The notes below the pieces were generated by a model that was not told the origin of the DNA, did not search any database, and saw only the letters and a list, made by a program, of their open reading frames with translations. Positions 31,418 through 41,342 of a stretch of DNA of 64,000 bases are shown piece after piece. The DNA is from Methylobacterium sp. Leaf465 (GTDB taxonomy: Bacteria > Pseudomonadota > Alphaproteobacteria > Rhizobiales > Beijerinckiaceae), in contig NZ_LMRA01000003.1 in NCBI RefSeq assembly GCF_001424705.1, positions 1 to 64,000 on the forward strand. Reading direction: 5' to 3'. The translations under genes were made by a program, and so were the position numbers. Positions within the stretch are counted from its first letter, which is position 1; the number at the start of each line of letters is the position of its first letter.

Positions 31418-32317
31418 TCAGGCGGGCGGGTGCGTCCGCATCCAGTGCTCGGCGATGTCGATGCGCCGGGCGATCCAGACCCGGTCGTGGGCGGCGATGT
31501 GGTCGAGGAAGCGGACCAGGGCGCCGATCCGCCCGGGCCGGCCGACGAGCCGGCAATGCAGGCCCACCGACATCATCTTGGGCGCCTCCGCCCCCTCGGC
31601 GTAGAGCGCGTCGAAGGTGTCGCGTAGGTAGGTGAAGAGGTGGTCGCCCGTGTTGAAGCCCTGGATCGCCGCGCATTTCATGTCGTTGGCGTCCAGCGTG
31701 TAGGGCACCACCAGGCCCCGGCCGCTGGGCTCGTCGATCCAGTACGGCAGGTCGTCGGCGTAGGAATCGGCCAGATAGGTCATCCCGGCCTCGATCCCGA
31801 GGTCGAGGGTGTGGGGCGAGGAGCGCCCGGTGTACCAGCCGCGCGGGCGGGCGCCCGTGATCTCGGTGTGGATGCGGATCGCCTCCTCCATGTGCGCCTT
31901 CTCCTCGGCGCGGGTGAAGTCGCGGTAGTCGATCCACTTGAGGCCGTGGCAGGCGATCTCCCAGTCGGCCTCCCGCATCGCCGCGGCGACGTCCGGGTGG
32001 CGGGCGAGCGCGGTGGCGACCGCGAAGGCGGTGACGGGAATTTTTCGCGATTGGAACAGCCGCCAGAGGCGCCAGAACCCGGCCCGCGAGCCGTACTCGA
32101 ACAGGGATTCCAGGCTCATGTGGCGCTGGCCCGGCCAGGGCTGCGCCCCGACGATCTCCGACAGGAAGGCCTCGGAGGCCGCATCCCCGTGCAGGATGCA
32201 GTTCTCGCCCCCCTCCTCGTAATTCAGCACGATCTGCACCGCGATGCGCGCGCCGTCGGGCCAATGCGGGTGCGGCGGGGTGCGGCCGTAGCCGACGAGG
32301 TCGCGGGGATAGGTCAA
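31418..32317 (-). CDS. puuE: PuuE allantoinase (polysaccharide-deacetylase fold)
   Basis: 299 aa. It matches the cofactor-independent allantoinase family: [48 protein letters not shown] and [16 protein letters not shown], with the C-terminal [16 protein letters not shown]. PuuE hydrolyses allantoin from UraD to allantoate without the binuclear metal site of classical allantoinase. It precedes rutR by about 80 bases on the same strand and is divergent from the urease genes. No gene for the next step (allantoicase or allantoate amidohydrolase) is in the window. Confidence 0.92.
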   Translation of the reverse strand: MTYPRDLVGYGRTPPHPHWPDGARIAVQIVLNYEEGGENCILHGDAASEAFLSEIVGAQPWPGQRHMSLESLFEYGSRAGFWRLWRLFQSRKIPVTAFAVATALARHPDVAAAMREADWEIACHGLKWIDYRDFTRAEEKAHMEEAIRIHTEITGARPRGWYTGRSSPHTLDLGIEAGMTYLADSYADDLPYWIDEPSGRGLVVPYTLDANDMKCAAIQGFNTGDHLFTYLRDTFDALYAEGAEAPKMMSVGLHCRLVGRPGRIGALVRFLDHIAAHDRVWIARRIDIAEHWMRTHPPA

Positions 32318-32525
32318 CGGCCGGCCCTCGGGACGGAGAGAAGGATCGCCCCCGCTGTTCGGCCGGGGACCCGCATCCTGTCAACCGGAGGGCGGGCCGC
32401 GGCAAGCTTGCGCTCGCTGTCCAGGGATGCATCCATGCGCGCCGCGTTCCCGGCGCGCGGTTCCGCCGCGCACGGTCCTTGCCTTCCCGGGCCCGAGACG
32501 TCCGCGCCCAACCTCCGAGGTCCCC

Positions 32526-33146
32526 GTGCTCCTGACCCCACGCGAAAAGGACAAGCTCCTCCTCGCCATGGCCGCGCAGGTGGCCCGCAACCGGCTCGGC
32601 CGCGGCGTGAAGCTGAACTACCCGGAGGCGGTGGCGCTGATCAGCGACTTCGTGGTCGAGGGCGCCCGGGACGGGCGCTCGGTCTCGGAGCTGATGCAGG
32701 CCGGCGGGCACGTGCTCACCGCCGAGCAGTGCATGGACGGCATCCCCGAGATGATCCACGACATCCAGGTCGAGGCGACCTTCCCGGACGGGACCAAGCT
32801 CGTCACCGTGCACCACCCGATCCGGGGCGCGGCCTCGGCGGAGGTGCCCGGCACCGTGACCACGCAGCCCGGCGAGATCGTCTTCAACGCCGATCTGCCC
32901 CGCACGGTCGTGACGGTGTCCAACGTCGGCGACCGGCCGATCCAGGTCGGCTCGCATTACCACTTCTACGAGGTCAATCCCGGCCTGACCTTCGACCGCG
33001 CGGCGGCGCGCGGCCAGCGCCTCGACATCGCCCCCGGCACGGCGGTGCGCTTCGAGCCCGGCGTGACCCGGGAGGTGGTGCTGGTGCCGCTCGGTGGAGG
33101 CCGCACCGTGTACGGCTTCCGCGGCGACGTGATGGGAGCGCTCTGA
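32526..33146 (+). CDS. ureAB: Fused urease gamma-beta subunit
   Basis: 206 aa. I take GTG 32526 as start: it gives the canonical gamma N-terminus ([20 protein letters not shown]) with GAGG just upstream; the longer frame begins in non-coding DNA. Residues 1-100 are UreA ([39 protein letters not shown]). Residues about 105-206 are UreB ([43 protein letters not shown]). Gamma-beta fusions occur in Helicobacter UreA and in several alphaproteobacteria and actinobacteria. The ureC start is four bases downstream. Confidence 0.95.
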   Translation: MLLTPREKDKLLLAMAAQVARNRLGRGVKLNYPEAVALISDFVVEGARDGRSVSELMQAGGHVLTAEQCMDGIPEMIHDIQVEATFPDGTKLVTVHHPIRGAASAEVPGTVTTQPGEIVFNADLPRTVVTVSNVGDRPIQVGSHYHFYEVNPGLTFDRAAARGQRLDIAPGTAVRFEPGVTREVVLVPLGGGRTVYGFRGDVMGAL

Positions 33147-33150
33147 CGCC

Positions 33151-34878
33151 ATGGCCAACATGCCCCCCCGCGCCGCCCTGCCCCGGGCCGCCTATGCCGA
33201 CATGTTCGGCCCCACCACCGGCGACCGCATCCGCCTCGCCGATACGTCGCTGGTGATCGAGGTGGAGCGGGACCACACCACCTACGGCGAGGAGGTGAAG
33301 TTCGGCGGCGGCAAGGTCATCCGCGACGGCATGGGGCAATCCCAGGTCACCAACCAGGACGGCGCCGTCGACACCGTCATCACCAACGCGGTGGTCCTCG
33401 ACCATTGGGGCGTGGTGAAGTGCGACGTCGGCCTCGTGAAGGGCCGGATCGCCAGGCTCGGCAAGGCCGGCAACCCGGACATCCAGCCCGGCGTGGACAT
33501 CGTGGTCGGCCCCGGCACCGAAGTGATCGCCGGCGAAGGCAAGATCCTCACGGCCGGCGGGTTCGACAGCCACATCCACTACATCTGCCCGCAGCAGATC
33601 GACGAGGCCCTGTGCTCGGGCATCACCACGATGCTCGGAGGCGGCACCGGGCCGGCGCACGGCACCTTCGCCACCACCTGCACCCCCGGCCCCTGGCACC
33701 TCGCCCGGATGATCGAGGCGGCGGATGCCTTCCCGATGAACCTCGCCTTCGCGGGCAAGGGCAACGCCGCCCGGCCCGAGAGCCTGGTGGAGATGATCCG
33801 CGCCGGCGCCTGCGCCCTCAAGCTCCACGAGGACTGGGGCACCACCCCCGCGGCCATCGACACCTGCCTCACGGTCGCCGACCTCCACGACGTGCAGGTG
33901 ATGATCCACTCCGACACCCTCAACGAATCCGGCTTCGTCGAGGACACGATCCGGGCCTTCGCGGGGCGGACCATCCACGCCTTCCACACCGAGGGGGCGG
34001 GCGGCGGCCACGCACCGGACATCATCAAGGTGGCGGGGCTCGCCAACGTGCTGCCCTCCTCCACCAATCCGACGCGCCCCTATACGAAGAACACCATCGA
34101 CGAGCATCTCGACATGCTGATGGTGTGCCATCACCTCGACCCGGCGATCCCCGAGGATCTGGCCTTCGCGGAGAGCCGCATCCGCCGCGAGACCATCGCG
34201 GCCGAGGACATCCTGCACGACATCGGCGCCCTCTCGATGATGTCGTCGGACAGCCAGGCCATGGGCCGGGTCGGCGAGGTCGTCATCCGCACCTGGCAGA
34301 CGGCCGACAAGATGAAGCGCCAGCGCGGCGCCCTGCCCGGGGACACCTCCGGCAACGACAACCTGCGCGCCCGCCGCTACGTGGCCAAGTACACCATCAA
34401 CCCCGCCATCGCGCACGGCGTCTCGGCCCATATCGGCTCGGTGGAGCCGGGCAAGCTCGCCGACCTCGTCCTGTGGAATCCGGCCTTCTTCGGGGTGAAG
34501 CCCGATCTCGTCATCAAGGGCGGCGCCATCGCCACCGCCCCGATGGGCGACCCCAACGCCTCGATCCCGACGCCGCAGCCGGTGCATTACCGACCGATGT
34601 TCGGGGCTTGCGGCCGGGTGCCCTTCGCCACCGCCCTGACCTTCGTGTCGAAGGCGGCGATCGAGGACGGGCTCGGCGACCGCCTCGGCGTGCAGAAGCG
34701 CCTCGTCGCCGTCGAGAACGTGCGCGGCGGCATCTCGAAGAAGAGCATGATCCTCAACGACGCCACCCCCGACATCGAGGTCGACCCCGAGACCTACGAC
34801 GTCCGCGCCGACGGCGAATTGCTGGTCTGCGAGCCCGCCGACGTCCTGCCGATGGCGCAGCGGTACTTCCTGTTTTGA
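33151..34878 (+). CDS. ureC: Urease alpha (catalytic) subunit
   Basis: 575 aa. All catalytic motifs are visible: [14 protein letters not shown] (two nickel His), [32 protein letters not shown] with the carbamylated Lys, [29 protein letters not shown] and the flap-loop region [20 protein letters not shown]. Urease hydrolyses urea to ammonia and carbamate in the cytoplasm. In this window its urea would come from purine breakdown past allantoate. The gene is followed by a DUF29 gene, not directly by ureE. Confidence 0.97.
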   Translation: MANMPPRAALPRAAYADMFGPTTGDRIRLADTSLVIEVERDHTTYGEEVKFGGGKVIRDGMGQSQVTNQDGAVDTVITNAVVLDHWGVVKCDVGLVKGRIARLGKAGNPDIQPGVDIVVGPGTEVIAGEGKILTAGGFDSHIHYICPQQIDEALCSGITTMLGGGTGPAHGTFATTCTPGPWHLARMIEAADAFPMNLAFAGKGNAARPESLVEMIRAGACALKLHEDWGTTPAAIDTCLTVADLHDVQVMIHSDTLNESGFVEDTIRAFAGRTIHAFHTEGAGGGHAPDIIKVAGLANVLPSSTNPTRPYTKNTIDEHLDMLMVCHHLDPAIPEDLAFAESRIRRETIAAEDILHDIGALSMMSSDSQAMGRVGEVVIRTWQTADKMKRQRGALPGDTSGNDNLRARRYVAKYTINPAIAHGVSAHIGSVEPGKLADLVLWNPAFFGVKPDLVIKGGAIATAPMGDPNASIPTPQPVHYRPMFGACGRVPFATALTFVSKAAIEDGLGDRLGVQKRLVAVENVRGGISKKSMILNDATPDIEVDPETYDVRADGELLVCEPADVLPMAQRYFLF

Positions 34879-34931
34879 GGCGATCCGTTCCGTTTTGCGG
34901 TAGGATGCGGCCGACGCCCGCGGAGCTTTCC

Positions 34932-35414
34932 ATGTCCAAGGCTGCCCTCAGCCCATCCCAGGGGCACGAACTCTACGAGGCTGATCTCTATCTGTGGACG
35001 CAGGATCAGGCCGCCCTGCTGCGGGCGGGGCGACGGCAGGACATCGACTGGCACCACATCGCCGAGGAGATCGAGAGCTTGGGCGGATCGCAGAAATCCG
35101 AGATCCGGGCTCGGCTCGCCGTGCTGTTGCAGCACCTGCTGAAGTGGGAGCTTCAACCGGAACAGCGGAAATACAGCTGGCGTGCCTCGATCGTCGAACC
35201 GCGCCTTCAGATCGAGGGGCTCCTCGAGGTCAGCCCGAGTCTCCGGGCTTGGCCGGAGACGGTCCTGACCAAGGCCTATCAGCTCGGGCGCGTCCGCGCG
35301 GCGAGCGAGACCGGGCTGGCGGAACAGACCTTTCCGTCGCCGTGCCCCTACACCCTGGCGCAGATCCTGGACGATGACTTCTATCCCGGCCCCATCGAGC
35401 CCCGCTTCACCTGA
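34932..35414 (+). CDS. DUF29-family protein inside the urease cluster
   Basis: 160 aa from ATG 34932; the longer frame upstream is a shadow of ureC. DUF29 hallmarks: LYEADLYLWTQDQAALLRAG, DWHHIAEEIESLGGSQKSEI, RLAVLLQHLLKWELQPEQRK and FPSPCPYTLAQILDDDFYPG. These small soluble proteins are common in cyanobacteria and Methylobacterium-type genomes; their function is unknown. It stands between ureC (53 bases before) and ureE (49 bases after) on the same strand, so it is likely co-transcribed. I know of no urease role for DUF29. Confidence 0.82.
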   Translation: MSKAALSPSQGHELYEADLYLWTQDQAALLRAGRRQDIDWHHIAEEIESLGGSQKSEIRARLAVLLQHLLKWELQPEQRKYSWRASIVEPRLQIEGLLEVSPSLRAWPETVLTKAYQLGRVRAASETGLAEQTFPSPCPYTLAQILDDDFYPGPIEPRFT

Positions 35415-35463
35415 TGAAACCCGCCGCTCCCGTGATCCCCCGCACCGCATCGTCCCACGCCCC

Positions 35464-35973
35464 ATGATCCGCGCCACGAAAGTCCTGCGTCGCGACGCGC
35501 TCGCCGGCGAGATCGTCGACCGCATCGTCCTCGACCACGGCGACCGGCACCGCCGGCGCGTGGCGATGCGCAGCGCGGGCGGGCTGCGCTTCCTGCTCGA
35601 CCTGCCGGAGCCCACCGTCCTCGACGACGGCGACGCCCTGGTGCTGCAGGACGGGCGGCTGGTCTGGGTCGAGGCCGCGCCGGAGCCGCTGCTGGAGATC
35701 CGGGCCCCCGACGACCACGCCCTCAAGCGCCTGATTTGGCACATCGGCAACCGGCACATCCCCGCCGAGATCGGCGCCGACGCCGTCTATATCGGTTTCG
35801 ACCACGTGCTCGCCGAGATGGTGCGGGGCTTAGGCGGCAGCGCCGAGCCGGTGGAACGCCCGTTCCGGCCGGAGGGTGGCGCCTATGCGGGCGCGGCCGC
35901 AGTCCACCCCCATCACGGCCACTCCCATCACCACGACGGCCATCACCACGACCATCCGCACGACCATGATTGA
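35464..35973 (+). CDS. ureE: UreE, urease nickel metallochaperone
   Basis: 169 aa from ATG 35464. The N-terminal peptide-binding domain ([35 protein letters not shown]) is followed by the metal-binding domain ([33 protein letters not shown]). The C-terminus is a histidine-rich tail of about 20 residues ([20 protein letters not shown]), a nickel store. UreE brings nickel to the UreG/UreF complex on apo-urease. It overlaps ureF by eight bases. Confidence 0.95.
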   Translation: MIRATKVLRRDALAGEIVDRIVLDHGDRHRRRVAMRSAGGLRFLLDLPEPTVLDDGDALVLQDGRLVWVEAAPEPLLEIRAPDDHALKRLIWHIGNRHIPAEIGADAVYIGFDHVLAEMVRGLGGSAEPVERPFRPEGGAYAGAAAVHPHHGHSHHHDGHHHDHPHDHD

Positions 35974-36640
35974 GGCCCTGCGCCTGATGGCGTGGCTGTC
36001 GCCGGGCTACCCGGTGGGGGCCTATGCCTACTCGCACGGGCTCGAGGGCGCGGTGGAGAGCGGTGAGGTCGGCGACGAGGCCTCGCTGACGGCCTGGCTC
36101 GCCGACGTGCTCGAACACGGCTCGGGCCGCAACGACCTGATCCTGGCGGCGCACGCCCATGCGGCGGCGCGCGCGGACGACGCCGCCGGGCTCAGCGAGG
36201 TCAACGACCTCGCCCTGGCCCTCGCCCCATCGCGAGAGCTGCACCTGGAGACGAGCCAGCAGGGCCGCAGTTTCCTCGACGCCACCGTGGCGGCCTGGGG
36301 TACGCCCGGCCTCGACCGGCTCGCCGCGGGCCTGACCGGTGCGGTCGCCTACCCGGTGGCCGTCGGGCTCGCGGCCGGGGCCCACCGCATGGCGTTGGTC
36401 CCGGTGCTCGCCGGCTTCGGTCTCGCCTTCCTGCAGAACCTCGTCTCGGCGGCCCTGCGCTGCGCGCCCATCGGCCAGAGCGCGGGCACCCGGATCATCG
36501 CCGCCCTGACACCGCGGGTGACGGCGCTCGCCGCCACGATTCCGGCCCTCTCGCTCGACGATCTCGGCAGCGCCACCCTGAACCTCGACCTCGGCTCGTT
36601 CCGGCACGAGACCCAGTATTCCCGGATCTTCCGCTCCTGA
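35966..36640 (+). CDS. ureF: UreF, urease accessory protein
   Basis: 224 aa from ATG 35966, which lies in the His-tail region of ureE in another frame; this start gives the canonical [27 protein letters not shown]. Other UreF motifs: [19 protein letters not shown] and C-terminal [20 protein letters not shown]. UreF gates UreG GTPase activity during nickel insertion and normally binds through UreD/UreH, whose gene is absent from the window. Twenty-three bases separate it from ureG. Confidence 0.94.
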   Translation: MIEALRLMAWLSPGYPVGAYAYSHGLEGAVESGEVGDEASLTAWLADVLEHGSGRNDLILAAHAHAAARADDAAGLSEVNDLALALAPSRELHLETSQQGRSFLDATVAAWGTPGLDRLAAGLTGAVAYPVAVGLAAGAHRMALVPVLAGFGLAFLQNLVSAALRCAPIGQSAGTRIIAALTPRVTALAATIPALSLDDLGSATLNLDLGSFRHETQYSRIFRS

Positions 36641-36663
36641 GGCCCCCTCTTGAGGATCGTGTC

Positions 36664-37293
36664 ATGAACTCCGCCAACGGCTCCGCTCTCAACGGCCCGC
36701 TCCGCGTCGGCATCGGTGGCCCCGTCGGCTCCGGCAAGACCGCCCTGATGGAGCAGCTCTGCAAGCGTTTTCGCGATACCTACGAGATCTGCGCGATCAC
36801 CAACGACATCTATACGAAGGAGGATGCCCGCCTCCTCACCGTGGCCGGCGCCCTGCCGGAGGAGCGGATCATGGGCGTCGAGACGGGGGGGTGCCCGCAC
36901 ACGGCGATCCGCGAGGACGCCTCGATCAACCTCGCGGCGGTGGCGGAGATGCGCCGGCGCTTCCCGAAGCTCGACCTCATCCTGATCGAGTCCGGCGGCG
37001 ACAACCTTGCGGCCACCTTCTCGCCGGAGCTCGCCGACCTGACCCTCTACGTCATCGACGTGGCGGGCGGCGAGAAGATCCCCCGCAAGGGCGGCCCCGG
37101 CATCACCCGCTCGGACCTCCTCATCGTCAACAAGACCGACCTCGCGCCCCTGGTGGGCGCCGATCTCGGCATCATGGAATCCGACACCAAGCGCATGCGC
37201 GGCGCCCGGCCCTACGTGTTCTCGTCGCTCCGCGACGGCCACGGGGCGGACGCCATCGCGCGCTTCGTGGTGGAGGCGGGCGGCCTGAGCTAG
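36664..37293 (+). CDS. ureG: UreG, urease accessory GTPase
   Basis: 209 aa, SIMIBI-class GTPase. P-loop [16 protein letters not shown] near residues 18-33, [15 protein letters not shown], the nickel-binding CPH motif in [15 protein letters not shown], switch region [20 protein letters not shown] and specificity motif IVNKTDLAP. It uses GTP to load nickel on urease. It is the last gene of the cluster and converges on a chemotaxis gene, with a terminator between. Confidence 0.97.
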   Translation: MNSANGSALNGPLRVGIGGPVGSGKTALMEQLCKRFRDTYEICAITNDIYTKEDARLLTVAGALPEERIMGVETGGCPHTAIREDASINLAAVAEMRRRFPKLDLILIESGGDNLAATFSPELADLTLYVIDVAGGEKIPRKGGPGITRSDLLIVNKTDLAPLVGADLGIMESDTKRMRGARPYVFSSLRDGHGADAIARFVVEAGGLS

Positions 37294-37313
37294 CCGGGTG
37301 CCGTGAGCCTCAC

Positions 37314-37344
37314 AAAAAAGAAGGGCCCGGAACGCGCCCCTTCT
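37314..37344 (-). terminator. Rho-independent terminator of the chemotaxis gene
   Basis: On the minus strand, AGAAGGG and CCCTTCT form a 7-bp stem over a GC-rich loop, followed by a run of six T. This is a textbook intrinsic terminator for the methyl-accepting chemotaxis gene ending at 37371; the hairpin may also stop ureG transcripts from the other side. Confidence 0.8.
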
Positions 37345-37370
37345 CGTGTCCTGGCGATCGTGGGCACCGC

Positions 37371-39056
37371 TCAGGCGGCGCGCACGGTGGCCAGGAAGCG
37401 CTGGACCTCGGCGCTGAGGTGCTCGGACTGGCGCGAGAGCTCGGAGGCGGCGCCCAGCACCTGGGCGGCGGCCGCGCCGGTCTCCTCGGCCGCGCCCGCC
37501 ACGCCCGCGATGTTGGCCGTCACCGCCCCCGTGCCCATCGCCGCCTGCGCCACGTTTCGTACGATCTCCTGGGTGGCCGCCCCCTGCTCCTCCACCGCCG
37601 CCGAGATCGAGGTGGCGACACCGCTGATCTCGCGGATGCGCGCCGCGATCCCGTCGATGGCCGCCACCGCCTGGCCCGTCGAGCCCTGGATCTGGCTGAT
37701 GTGCTCGCCGATCTCCTGCGTGGCCCGCGCCGTCTGGTTGGCCAGCTCCTTGACCTCGGCGGCCACCACCGCGAAGCCTCGGCCCGCCTCGCCGGCCCGC
37801 GCCGCCTCAATGGTGGCGTTCAGCGCCAGCAGGTTGGTCTGCCCTGCGATCGAGGTGATCATCGTGACCACGTCGCCGATGCGCGCCACGGCCGTGTTCA
37901 GGGTCTGCACGAAGGTGGCGGTCTGAGCGGCCTCGGCCACGGCGGTCTGGGCCATGGCGGCCGAGCTGCCGACCTGGCGGCCGATCTCCTGCACCGAGGA
38001 GCCGAGTTCCTCGGCCGCGGCCGCCACGGTGTTGACGTTGGCGGCGGCCTCGTCGGCGGCCGCGGCCACGCTGCTGGACTGGTTGGCGGTCTGGGTGGCG
38101 GTGCCGGCCATGCTCTGGGCGGTGGCCTGCAGCTCGGTGGCCGAACTCGTCACCATGCCGAGGATGCCGCCTACCGCCCCTTCGAAGCTGTCGGCCATCG
38201 CCCGCATCGCCGCCTGGCGCTGCGCTTCCGCCCCGGCCCGTGCCAGGACCGTCTCCGCCTCGAGCTTGCGGGTCTGGAGCAGGTTGTCCCGGAACACGCT
38301 CACGGCGGCGGCCATGTCGCCGATCTCGTCGCGGCGGGTCCGGGACGGAATCTCCACGCCGGTGTCACCTCCGGCCAGCCTGCCCATGGTGCGCGTCATG
38401 CGCTCGATCGGACGCGCGACGCCGAACAGGCTGAACAGCATCGCGCCGAGGGCCGCCACCACCGAGATCGCCATCGCGATCCAGGCCGTGAGCATGGCCG
38501 AGCCGGCGCTGGCCATGCTCAGCGCGGTGCTGCGCTGGGCGCCCTCCCGGTTGAAGTCGACCGCCCGCTGCAGGGCCCGGATGGCGCCGTTGTTCAGGTC
38601 GGCCATCGCGGCGCTGGTGGTGAGCGCCAGGGCGTCGGCCTGGCGGCCGGCCTTCATGAGGTCAATGACTTTCTGCTGGCCCTCGGTGTAGCGCGACCAC
38701 AGGGGCGCGAAGGAGTCGTAGAGCGCCTTCTCCTCGGCGGAGCTGATCAGCGGCTCGTAGGTCCGGCGCAGGCCGTCGAGGGTCTTCAGGGCGGTGTTCA
38801 GGCCCGCCTCGTTCTCGGCCAGCGCCTGCGGCGTCTCGGAGGCCACGACGAAGCGGTACAGCTTCACCCGCACGTCGCGCGTCGCCGTGCTGATCGTGTT
38901 CACGACGTTGACGGAGGGAAGCCAGTTCGTCGCGACCTCGTTCACCTCGCGCTCGATCGCCCTGAGCTTCACGACGCTGACCACGCCTTGACCCGCCGCG
39001 GCGACGCCGAGCAGAGTTGCCGAACCGATCAGGATGGATTTCAGGGATACGCGCAT
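37371..39056 (-). CDS. Methyl-accepting chemotaxis protein (4HB sensor, HAMP)
   Basis: 561 aa. First membrane segment at about 8-30 ([21 protein letters not shown]), a four-helix-bundle-type periplasmic sensor to about 185, second segment near 190-215 ([20 protein letters not shown]), HAMP, then the signalling hairpin with [20 protein letters not shown] and [20 protein letters not shown]. It senses an unknown ligand and signals to CheA/CheW. There is no C-terminal CheR-binding pentapeptide (ends ATVRAA). A clear terminator lies downstream, and relatively AT-rich DNA upstream (39057-39180) probably holds its promoter. A nitrogen-related ligand is possible from context only. Confidence 0.93.
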   Translation of the reverse strand: MRVSLKSILIGSATLLGVAAAGQGVVSVVKLRAIEREVNEVATNWLPSVNVVNTISTATRDVRVKLYRFVVASETPQALAENEAGLNTALKTLDGLRRTYEPLISSAEEKALYDSFAPLWSRYTEGQQKVIDLMKAGRQADALALTTSAAMADLNNGAIRALQRAVDFNREGAQRSTALSMASAGSAMLTAWIAMAISVVAALGAMLFSLFGVARPIERMTRTMGRLAGGDTGVEIPSRTRRDEIGDMAAAVSVFRDNLLQTRKLEAETVLARAGAEAQRQAAMRAMADSFEGAVGGILGMVTSSATELQATAQSMAGTATQTANQSSSVAAAADEAAANVNTVAAAAEELGSSVQEIGRQVGSSAAMAQTAVAEAAQTATFVQTLNTAVARIGDVVTMITSIAGQTNLLALNATIEAARAGEAGRGFAVVAAEVKELANQTARATQEIGEHISQIQGSTGQAVAAIDGIAARIREISGVATSISAAVEEQGAATQEIVRNVAQAAMGTGAVTANIAGVAGAAEETGAAAAQVLGAASELSRQSEHLSAEVQRFLATVRAA

Positions 39057-39272
39057 CGTTGAGGGACCGTCCGGATTTGCATTCCGACCGGAGGAAACAA
39101 CTGCGTGCTTAACACGACGTTATCGGATTGGCGCAGAGAGTAACGATAACTGTTTTGTTATGTTTCCGATGTCCGATGCCGCCTCGGCGATGACGTACAG
39201 GGTTGTCCGTTCAACGCGCGATGAAACTCGCTATACGGTCCAGTGGCGCCCGGATACACGCGCCGCGTGAGA

Positions 39273-40013
39273 TCAAATGCCCGCGTACCAGGGGAAGCCG
39301 AGCTCGGCGACCATGCTGCCGCGCCCCTTGCCGAGCACGTCGACCCGGTCCACGGCCTCGATGGCGCTGATGTACTTCAGGCTCTTGTAGCCGAGTTGGC
39401 GCTCGACCCGCAGGCGCACCGGCGCCCCGTGCGCCACCGGCAGGGCGTCGCCGTTCATGCCATAGGCAAGGATGGTCTGCGGGTGGAGGGCGTCGAACAG
39501 GTCGTAGCTGTCCCACCAGCCGTCGACGCTGCGCACCACGATGAAGCGCGCCTCCGGCCGCAACCCGACCTGCGCCAGCAGGTGGGCCAGGGGCACGCCG
39601 GTCCAGCCGCCGATGGCCGACCAGCCCTGCTCGCAGGCATGAAGCGTGATCTGGGTGCGGGCCGGCATCGCCTTCAGGTCGGCCAGGGAGAAGGCGCCCG
39701 GGCGCGCCACGAGGCCGGTGACCGGAAGCGTCCAGTCGGAAAAACCCAGCGCCTTCGAGCGCTGGTAATCGGGGTTGTCCGGGTCGGTGGTGTTGATGGT
39801 CGGGAACACCGCCGAGATCGCCTCCGGCCCGAACTCGCGCACCAGGGGCTGGTGGCGCTGGAGCCAGCGCTGGACCGCGAAGGTCAGGCCGTTGCTCCAG
39901 TCATAGGGGGTGGCGAGCCGCGACAGCGCCGGGGCGTCGCAGCCGCCGAGGAGGCCGGCGCCGATCAGGCTGCCCGAGCCGGTGAGGAGGCGGCGGCGCG
40001 AGAGGTCACGCAT
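39273..40013 (-). CDS. Periplasmic molybdopterin oxidoreductase (YedY/MsrP-like)
   Basis: 246 aa from ATG 40013. A twin-arginine signal (LSRRRLLTGSGSLIGAGLLGG) ends in a lipobox-like LLGGC, so it may be a Tat lipoprotein. The sulfite-oxidase-type Moco domain shows the molybdenum-ligating Cys in ITLHACEQGWSAIGGWTGVP and FIVVRSVDGWWDSYD. Its closest functional analogy is YedY/MsrP, which reduces oxidised methionine with electrons from a membrane cytochrome b. The cytochrome gene immediately upstream overlaps by eight bases and is its likely electron donor. The true substrate is unknown. Confidence 0.85.
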   Translation of the reverse strand: MRDLSRRRLLTGSGSLIGAGLLGGCDAPALSRLATPYDWSNGLTFAVQRWLQRHQPLVREFGPEAISAVFPTINTTDPDNPDYQRSKALGFSDWTLPVTGLVARPGAFSLADLKAMPARTQITLHACEQGWSAIGGWTGVPLAHLLAQVGLRPEARFIVVRSVDGWWDSYDLFDALHPQTILAYGMNGDALPVAHGAPVRLRVERQLGYKSLKYISAIEAVDRVDVLGKGRGSMVAELGFPWYAGI

Positions 40014-40746
40014 CGGGGGGCTCCGCAAAGGTCGCCCGGACCCTCTCCGGGGGAACCCGGAAGCGTCCGGTGATCATCGACCGCATCAGGTTGCCGGCCC
40101 CGCCGACGAAGACCTGGGCCACGTGGATGACGAGGAAGAGCACGAGGAGGCAGGCGACGGCGAAGTGCAGGGTGCGCGCCGATTGCCGGCCGCCGAACAG
40201 GGCGAAGAGTTCCGGGTAGGCCGCCGTGACCCCCGGCGACATGGTCAACCCGGTCAGCACCATCAGCGGAAACAGCACGAACAGGACGACCAGATAGGCG
40301 AATTTCTGCAGGGCGTTGTAGCGCAGGGCCTCGCGCCCGCGCGCCGGCTTGAGGCGGGCGTGGTCGGCGATCTCGCGGGCGAGGTGGCCCGGGGCCAGCT
40401 GATCGCGATCCGGCACGAGGTCGCGGGCGAAGTGACCGCCGACGAAGGCCACGATGAGGTAGACGATCCCGTTGAGGACGAGCACCCAGGCGGCGAGGAA
40501 GTGCAGGTTGCGGCCCCAGCCCGTCTGCTCGAGGTTCACCGGCAGCGGCAGCTCGAGGGCGGCCGGCGCCCCGTTGGCCCCGGTCTCGCCCCAGAACAGC
40601 CGCGGCAAGGCCAGCAGGATCGCGATGCCGCTGGCCAGGAGGGCGAGGAACGCGACGGCGTTGAGCCAATGGGTCATGCGCACCCAGGCGGCGTGCCGGT
40701 GAACCAGGGACGGGCGCGGCTCCTCCGCCATCGGGGGCCGGCTCAC
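40006..40746 (-). CDS. Cytochrome b561-type membrane subunit
   Basis: 246 aa from GTG 40746, overlapping the methyltransferase stop by four bases. Four membrane segments with heme-ligand His residues: VHRHAAWVRMTHWLNAVAFL, GRNLHFLAAWVLVLNGIVYL, FAYLVVLFVLFPLMVLTGLT and ARTLHFAVACLLVLFLVIHV. A Ni-Fe hydrogenase/YedZ-like cytochrome b that passes quinol electrons to the periplasmic molybdenum protein encoded next. It overlaps that gene by eight bases, so the two likely make one redox unit. Confidence 0.87.
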   Translation of the reverse strand: MSRPPMAEEPRPSLVHRHAAWVRMTHWLNAVAFLALLASGIAILLALPRLFWGETGANGAPAALELPLPVNLEQTGWGRNLHFLAAWVLVLNGIVYLIVAFVGGHFARDLVPDRDQLAPGHLAREIADHARLKPARGREALRYNALQKFAYLVVLFVLFPLMVLTGLTMSPGVTAAYPELFALFGGRQSARTLHFAVACLLVLFLVIHVAQVFVGGAGNLMRSMITGRFRVPPERVRATFAEPPDA

Positions 40747-41330
40747 GCGGGCGCCCGCAGCACGTCGAGGCGATAGCGCTCGGTGCGGCCCCTGCGGTCG
40801 GGTTCGAGGGCGCCGCGGGTGAGATCGATCAGCGTCTCCACCGCCGCATCGGCGCTCAAGGGGAAGTTCGTCTCACCGAGCCAGTGGACCAGGATGACCT
40901 CGCCCCCCGGTTTCAGGGCCGCCACCAGGCGCTCGGCGATGCGGGCCAGATCGTCCGGCGTGAAGAAGTACAGCACCTCCGAGAGCACCACGAGGTCGAA
41001 CCGGCCGGGGGGCCACTCCGCCGGCACCGCGGCGCGCCGGAACGCGACGTGGGGGCACGCCGCACAACGGGCGCGGGCGGCATCGAGGGCCGTCTCGGCC
41101 ACGTCGAGGGCGAGCAGCCCCGCGCAGCGGTCGGCCAGCCGGCGGGTCAGCACGCCGATCGAGCACCCGACCTCCAGGGCCTCCGGGTAGGTCTCGCGGC
41201 CCAGCGCCGCCAGGGTGGCGTCGTACTTGGCGTGCTCGTAGGGACTGGTGGTGAAGTCCCACGGATCGGGGTTCGCGGCGTAGAGATCCGTGAAGTAATC
41301 CGGCGGCAGCGTCTGCGGGGAGCGTCTCAT
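40743..41330 (-). CDS. NodS-type SAM-dependent methyltransferase
   Basis: 195 aa. I use ATG 41330 (MRRSPQTLPPDYF); GTG 41339 in frame is an alternative. Motif I is EALEVGCSIGVLTRRLADRC, followed by LLALDVAETALDAARARC and FDLVVLSEVLYFFTPDDLAR. This is the NodS-like methyltransferase group, which in rhizobia N-methylates a chitooligosaccharide; outside nodulation the substrate is unknown. It follows the acyl-CoA dehydrogenase gene by about 12 bases and overlaps the cytochrome b gene, so all four belong to one operon. Confidence 0.85.
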   Translation of the reverse strand: MRRSPQTLPPDYFTDLYAANPDPWDFTTSPYEHAKYDATLAALGRETYPEALEVGCSIGVLTRRLADRCAGLLALDVAETALDAARARCAACPHVAFRRAAVPAEWPPGRFDLVVLSEVLYFFTPDDLARIAERLVAALKPGGEVILVHWLGETNFPLSADAAVETLIDLTRGALEPDRRGRTERYRLDVLRAPA

Positions 41331-41342
41331 CACCGTCACCGC

